Of a DNA stretch of 58,422 bases, positions 54,231 to 58,422 are shown piece after piece. The position numbers were made by a program, and so were the translations under genes. The notes below the pieces were generated by a model. The model ran no database searches. It saw only the letters and a program-made list of their open reading frames with translations, and was not told the DNA's origin. The number at the start of each line of letters is the position of its first letter. Positions within the stretch are counted from its first letter, which is position 1. This DNA comes from CAZQKW01 sp964594075 (GTDB lineage: Bacteria > Desulfobacterota > WTBG01 > CAIYCZ01): the NCBI GenBank assembly GCA_964594075.1, contig CAZQKW010000023.1:1-58422 (forward strand), written 5' to 3'.

Positions 54231-56308
54231 ACCTCCAGCGGAAACATATGCATCATTTGAAGGATACTCAGAACCTGGGGGGGGGTTGATTCTGTAATAT
54301 TGAGGGTCACAGGTACAATAAACGGGCTTCCTTCGATACCGTCTGCAGTTATCGTGATGTTTGCATTATAAGGTCCGGGAAACAGTCCAGCTATGTGTGC
54401 GTTAACTGCTGTGGCACATCCATATATTCCATCACAATCCTCCTCATCTTGGTTCAAGGTTAGCCAGTCTGCTGAACAAAAAGCTGTCCAGTGAAATGGG
54501 GAGTTAGAGATATTTTTAAGGCTTAAATAAATACCACTCGGGTCGCCTTCGTTGTATTGGGCATTGAAAATAATATTTTCAGGTGTTACAACCCCACCCC
54601 CCGTTATAGGATTTGTTTCCAGATCATTTTTTATCGTTACACAAAGATATTTGTCAATTGTGTATCCTGTAGTATTGTTTAAAGCTTGGGCAGAAATAGT
54701 AATTTGCATTGATGCAGCATTCCCTAATGCTGCTTTTATTGTTGAGAATTTTAGCGGCTCAAAATTTAAGCTCCAATTTCCATTACCACTCTTCTCCGCA
54801 TTATCAATTAATTCATATTGTGTGTTTCCTGGTAATCTAAATCTAAATTTCACACTGTTAAAATCGCCGGTTGTTGTGGCCGTTAATGCATAACTACCTG
54901 TGAGGTTAAAACTGCTAGAAGGTGCTCCTATTATTAGAGTGGGTTCAATGCATGCGCCGTTTTTTGCCATAGATAGATTCCATCCCAAACCACTAATCTC
55001 AGGTAAATTCTCACAATGATTATATCCTAATATCGTTTCAGAATAATATTTTATTGGGCCATTATGTGCGCCATATGGGTAAACAGTTATGCAGTCTATC
55101 GGACAGCATTCTGTACAAATAGTAAATTCACAATTATCAATTTTTCTGTTTATACTAGGAAGACTCCAATTCAAATCACCTTCGGTACAATCATTACAAC
55201 CAAAATCAGTGTAATCAAATGTGGTATAATAATTTTCCAAATAATAGACGGGGGATTTATTATTGCCCCGAATCTTTCTTAGTTTAATCAAATCCTCATC
55301 AAGCTCATCCATCCTTGATTTGCAAAGCTGGCTGTCTTTATTAGGAATGAATCGATCCAAAAGAGTGATTTGAATAAGAGCATCTGTATAGAAAGCAAGA
55401 TCGAGTGCCGCGGAACGCGCTGCCCAAGTTCCAGCGCTGTGTGCTATGAAATGTACTGCTTCTAAATTTGGCAGTTTACAGCGCAATAGTTCCCCAAGAT
55501 GCTGACCATGTTGATGCGCAATTTCCGCAGCCTGAACTCCATTTTTATATCCACCAATTATAGATGGTGGTCCAGTTGCAGCATCTGCTGACCAATTATA
55601 AGTAAATAGTTTCCAATCTGGATAATCAATAAGGGCCTTTTCAATGCTCTTAATGAGCATAGGCCAATAACCATCTTCATATTTATTTTCATCAGGGTCG
55701 GGATTCCAACCATGAATTAAAACAATTAAATTTTTTGTTGTACTGGGGATATCATTATTTTGTGTATCTTTAAATTCATTAGAAAAATCAAATTTCTTGT
55801 ATAGTTGAAAATGACCGAAAGACGAACATCCTGATGAAAGCGGATTTCCAAATAGAAGACCCATATTAATAGAGATTTTTTTGTGCTCCAGATCCCAAGT
55901 TACTGCTAGAGAATTATTGATATCTATGAGAAGATAAAACTCACACGATTGGGGTTTAAAACATAAGAAAAGGTCGCTTACATCGGTTTCATCGGTTAGT
56001 TCATCATATTTTAAAATTATTTCACCAGCATACATGTAATCGTAATATCCCTCTTTTTGATCCGTAAGCAAACCCATTTTATTCTCTTTTGCAACTTGTA
56101 TGTTAGGTAAATTATATGAATAAGAATCAAGATTTACTAATCCGTAATCAAAAGTATCCCAGTCAATTTGATGTAGAGAACATTGAGAATAAACGTCTAA
56201 GCAATTAACAAATAAGCTGATAAAAACAAAAGTTGAGAAAAGCAGTTTTTCCTTCCAAAATAACTCATAGAAATAGATCAACTTTTTTTTTAATTTGCTG
56301 TTTTTCAT
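54179..56308 (-). CDS. Lipase-like secreted protein, 5' part of the split giant gene
   Basis: 709 residues with AAGAGGA before the ATG. A long signal peptide ends near VYSQ (about 42). A unique N-terminal domain (45-185) is followed by an alpha/beta-hydrolase: oxyanion motif VLIHGWNPDP (197-206), nucleophile Ser291 in AHSAG (first Gly of GxSxG is Ala), Asp318 (TLLDRF) and a His candidate in GYNHCENL or YGAHNG. A triacylglycerol-lipase-like fold is likely. Then come an Ig-like domain (470-560) and a BACON domain (about 590-670). The last 39 codons after TPP are out of frame. The other frame there reads PPGSEYPSNDAYVSAGGVGR, joining directly to the DNRLRE domain of the 3,331-codon frame. Confidence 0.85.
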   Translation of the reverse strand: MKNSKLKKKLIYFYELFWKEKLLFSTFVFISLFVNCLDVYSQCSLHQIDWDTFDYGLVNLDSYSYNLPNIQVAKENKMGLLTDQKEGYYDYMYAGEIILKYDELTDETDVSDLFLCFKPQSCEFYLLIDINNSLAVTWDLEHKKISINMGLLFGNPLSSGCSSFGHFQLYKKFDFSNEFKDTQNNDIPSTTKNLIVLIHGWNPDPDENKYEDGYWPMLIKSIEKALIDYPDWKLFTYNWSADAATGPPSIIGGYKNGVQAAEIAHQHGQHLGELLRCKLPNLEAVHFIAHSAGTWAARSAALDLAFYTDALIQITLLDRFIPNKDSQLCKSRMDELDEDLIKLRKIRGNNKSPVYYLENYYTTFDYTDFGCNDCTEGDLNWSLPSINRKIDNCEFTICTECCPIDCITVYPYGAHNGPIKYYSETILGYNHCENLPEISGLGWNLSMAKNGACIEPTLIIGAPSSSFNLTGSYALTATTTGDFNSVKFRFRLPGNTQYELIDNAEKSGNGNWSLNFEPLKFSTIKAALGNAASMQITISAQALNNTTGYTIDKYLCVTIKNDLETNPITGGGVVTPENIIFNAQYNEGDPSGIYLSLKNISNSPFHWTAFCSADWLTLNQDEEDCDGIYGCATAVNAHIAGLFPGPYNANITITADGIEGSPFIVPVTLNITESTPPQVLSILQMMHMFPLEVWEEHLALKTLMFYVSV
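54277..54285. repeat. Homopolymer of nine G/C bases at the frame break
   Basis: Nine G on the plus strand (nine C on the coding strand) lie exactly where the 709-codon and 3,331-codon frames separate. Ten or seven C would keep one continuous frame through TPPPGSEYPSN or TPPGSEYPSN. Confidence 0.9.
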
Positions 56309-56372
56309 TTTTATCCTCTTTTAATTACTTAATTCGCTTCTTCCTTATAAGATTCATAAATTCATGTACTTA

Positions 56373-57311
56373 TCATTCAAAACAATTCGGATGTATTCCC
56401 ATGTACTGCATAAAGCGGCAGTCAGCATCTGCATCAGTACAGTTCTGGTCCCTTGTAACATCACAATTAATATTTTCACATGGGCCACATAGTGTCGGGC
56501 ATATACCGGACGCCTTCTGCGTTGTGCATAAAGCATCTAGTGGAGTACATACCCCGTCCCCATTCACATCGCAGGGAGGGACTGATGTGAGAGTTATATT
56601 GAATTTTGCAATTTCAAAGTTAAAATAAGCCATTCCTGCGCAGCCATTAGCACTTCCACTAAGATAGCTCTTTGCAAAGCCATATATTTTGATATTCCAG
56701 GGATTCTGGCGGCTTAAAGAACTGGTATTGATTGTGATCGGACTTCGCCCCACCCACTGAATATAAAGCTGATTCTCATTAATCTGATCCTTCCACACGT
56801 GCATATCATACAATGTTTCTGTTTGTGTTGACCCGGAGTATGCGCAAGGCGGCGAGTTATAGGAAACCTGATATAAAGGAACGCTATTGGTACCATCGGT
56901 GATACTAATATAGTAGTTTGCTTCTGAACCGCCATCATCATTGCAGTGAGAATAGATAGTAAAGGTTCCATAAACCTGCATGTCTTCTATATTCCTCAAA
57001 TCAACATTTGTGGTTGTAACGGTAGCATATACACCCGAGCAATTATTTACTATTTGATCAGAATAAATCCTTAGATGTTGGCCTTCGGTTGTATTAAATA
57101 CTTCAACCCTGCCATAAAGTTGAGTGTCAAAATCTGGATTAAAAGGACATGTCTTGCGTTCTGATGACCTCTCGCCCGTGAAATTTATTCCATCAAACGT
57201 GAAAGGTGATACCGGTAACACAAAAGCAAAAACATTTTCCCTAAAAACAAACAGTACTGTCATAATAACTATGATACGAACGACGGAGTGGATTTGTTTT
57301 ACAAATGACAT
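56373..57311 (-). CDS. Secreted beta-sandwich protein with Cys-rich dockerin-like C-terminus (copy B)
   Basis: 312 residues from the ATG at 57311 with AGAGGG upstream; the frame is open to 57344. A signal peptide ends near NVFAF (about 29-30). Residues about 31-240 form one beta-rich domain starting PFTFDGINFTG, shared with the next gene upstream, of no family I recognise. The C-terminus has two dockerin-type F-hand loops: DVNGDGVCTPLD and DVTRDQNCTDAD. Both have Asp at positions 1, 5 and 12 of the Ca2+ loop and an added Cys at position 8, with CPTLCGPC between them. It ends GIHPNCFE. The gene is 64 bases upstream of the giant gene and likely in its operon. Confidence 0.8.
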   Translation of the reverse strand: MSFVKQIHSVVRIIVIMTVLFVFRENVFAFVLPVSPFTFDGINFTGERSSERKTCPFNPDFDTQLYGRVEVFNTTEGQHLRIYSDQIVNNCSGVYATVTTTNVDLRNIEDMQVYGTFTIYSHCNDDGGSEANYYISITDGTNSVPLYQVSYNSPPCAYSGSTQTETLYDMHVWKDQINENQLYIQWVGRSPITINTSSLSRQNPWNIKIYGFAKSYLSGSANGCAGMAYFNFEIAKFNITLTSVPPCDVNGDGVCTPLDALCTTQKASGICPTLCGPCENINCDVTRDQNCTDADADCRFMQYMGIHPNCFE

Positions 57312-57333
57312 ATTTTTCCCTCTATAATAATTA

Positions 57334-58176
57334 TTAGTTATCAAAGCAATTAGGGTGTATCCCTAGGGATTCTTTTAACCTGCATTCGGCATCTTCGCTT
57401 GTGCACTGACCCTCTCCGGTTACGTCACAACAAATAGCTGTACAATCACTGCACATAGTTGGGCAAATGCTGCTTGCTGCCTGGTAAGTACATAGGACAT
57501 CTTCGGGAGTGCATTTGCCGTCACCATTTAGATCGCATGCACATGTTCCTTTTCCATATATTATCTCGATGCCTGTAACTGTAAGGGAATATGACGGTTG
57601 AGCATAAGTATCCTTACTGGCACTCCCCTGAAAACTAATATTCCACGGTTGTGAATTATCCAGAGTTACAAGAATAGGGTTATAGCCAACAGATTGTGCA
57701 AAATATTGATTTGAAAAACCTTTCCTCCTCCAAAGATGAATGTCAGAATACGTTTTTGTTTCATTCCTATTCTCCTGGTGAACATTAGCAGTTGCAGTTA
57801 ATATCGTTTGTGAATTTATAGAAGCCACAAAACTAGCAGTGCCAATAGACCGACGTTCACCAGCAACCTGAACCGTGAATGTGCCACGTATGAAAATCTC
57901 GTTTACATTTTTTTGGGCTAAATTTGTAGATTGCACGCTCGATGAGGCAGTAAGGTTACCATAGGGAAAACAAGACCCATATAACGATATTACACCATTA
58001 TGGCTAACCCCGGCAGTTGATGAACCCCACTGATCAGTTGATATTTCCCTTGTCGCAGTAAAATTAATCCCATTCCATGTAAATGGTGGCACTGCCTCAG
58101 CAAAACAATGCTCTGGTATTTAAATTAGTAAGCAAAGCAAGATTTTTCGAAATATTTTCCTTGAAAATTTTTCCAT
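57334..58176 (-). pseudogene. Second dockerin-like secreted protein (copy A), stop codon in signal peptide
   Basis: The long open part (57,334-58,092, 252 codons from an internal GTG) has the same layout as copy B: PFTWNGINFTATRE start, beta-rich domain, and dockerin-like loops DLNGDGKCTPED and DVTGEGQCTSED with CPTMCSDC between, ending GIHPNCFDN. In the same frame upstream, an ATG at 58,176 begins a good signal peptide (MEKFSRKIFRKILLCLLI) that runs into TAA at 58,120-58,122. Reading then continues as IPEHCFAEA to the domain. As written, the protein cannot be exported. The spacing to copy B is 22 bases, so the two are coupled in one operon. Confidence 0.78.
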
Positions 58177-58200
58177 TATAATCACTCTCTTATAAACACC

Positions 58201-58313
58201 AATTATTAACGGTCTCATAATAGAATTGACCTGTTATTCATGTGTGCCTCTTGAAAATAGGCCATGAAATAAGGCACTGCACTGTAACTATTATTATGAG
58301 ACCATTAATAGTT
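58201..58313. repeat. MITE-like palindromic element
   Basis: The 23-base arms 58,201-58,223 and 58,291-58,313 are inverted copies with 20 matches, centred on GGTCTCATAATA. A nested shorter inverted pair (GTGCCT and AGGCAC) lies inside. The 113-base unit has no coding capacity and sits in the 5' region of the dockerin-like operon. Confidence 0.7.
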
Positions 58314-58422
58314 GTCAGATAAAACACGAGGCAACGACATTAAACATACTATAGAGAAGGAATCAAATTTAGACTTTGTTCCAACGTTTAGTGATGGCGT
58401 AAAGTGATTGCAAAAAAATACG

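Overview
The window looks like a Gram-negative, probably anaerobic bacterium from an uncultivated lineage. Desulfobacterota-like or Omnitrophota-like is a reasonable guess, but there is no 16S or other marker gene to fix it. The basis is a cytoplasmic [NiFe] sulfhydrogenase operon, DUF1302/DUF1329 envelope genes with an RND exporter, iron-sulfur flavoproteins, many lipoproteins, and MopE-type Cys-rich repeats with Thr-rich linkers. Bases 1-34,000 look GC-richer and more compactly coded than 44,200-58,400, which is visibly AT-richer.

Layout. (1) 1-8,100: exported Trp-rich protein, GH18-like protein, two-domain metallophosphoesterase, PqaA-type hydrolase, Na+-coupled NSS transporter, and a GAF histidine kinase. 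(2) 8,300-12,700, minus: hydB-hydG-hydD-hydA, a group 3-type NAD(P)-linked [NiFe] hydrogenase, followed by a single-domain response regulator and the histidine kinase. (3) 12,850-16,600, minus: GldA/F/G-like ABC transporter plus a DUF4340 protein, joined by ATGA overlaps. A 7-bp minisatellite sits at the 3' end of the ATPase gene. (4) 16,950-26,100: FAH-family enzyme, Cys/Met-metabolism PLP enzyme, M16C protease, lipid kinase, two PPOX-fold flavoproteins around a small coiled-coil gene, and an eight-blade propeller lipoprotein. (5) 26,163-27,006: tRNA-Leu(TAA) with a truncated integrase, the scar of an old island. (6) 27,267-40,766: a TetR gene with a perfect palindromic operator, then YCF48-like lipoprotein, MMPL/RND transporter, DUF1302 and DUF1329 proteins and an iron-sulfur flavoprotein. 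Two broken insertion sequences interrupt the run, which then continues with a cupredoxin-like protein, MFS transporter, PPOX protein and a second copy of the flavoprotein. (7) 40,892-44,138: MNT/HEPN toxin-antitoxin pair with the HEPN gene broken, a 23-bp iteron-like array, and an intact-looking IS66-family element. (8) 44,172-58,313, minus: an apparent operon for two paralogous secreted proteins with Cys-rich dockerin-like C-termini, followed by a giant multidomain secreted protein with a lipase-like N-terminus and two cohesin-like modules.

The most unusual part is region 8. The giant protein is split into a 709-residue and a 3,331-residue reading frame exactly at a run of nine cytosines (coding strand). 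One more base, or two fewer, would fuse them into a protein of about 4,024 residues. Two cohesin-like modules in the giant and two dockerin-like proteins just upstream suggest a small self-contained cell-surface or secreted cohesin-dockerin complex. One of the two dockerin genes carries a stop codon inside its signal peptide. The second candidate system is the TetR-controlled YCF48/MMPL/DUF1302/DUF1329/flavoprotein cluster, which looks like uptake or export plus reductive handling of hydrophobic compounds.
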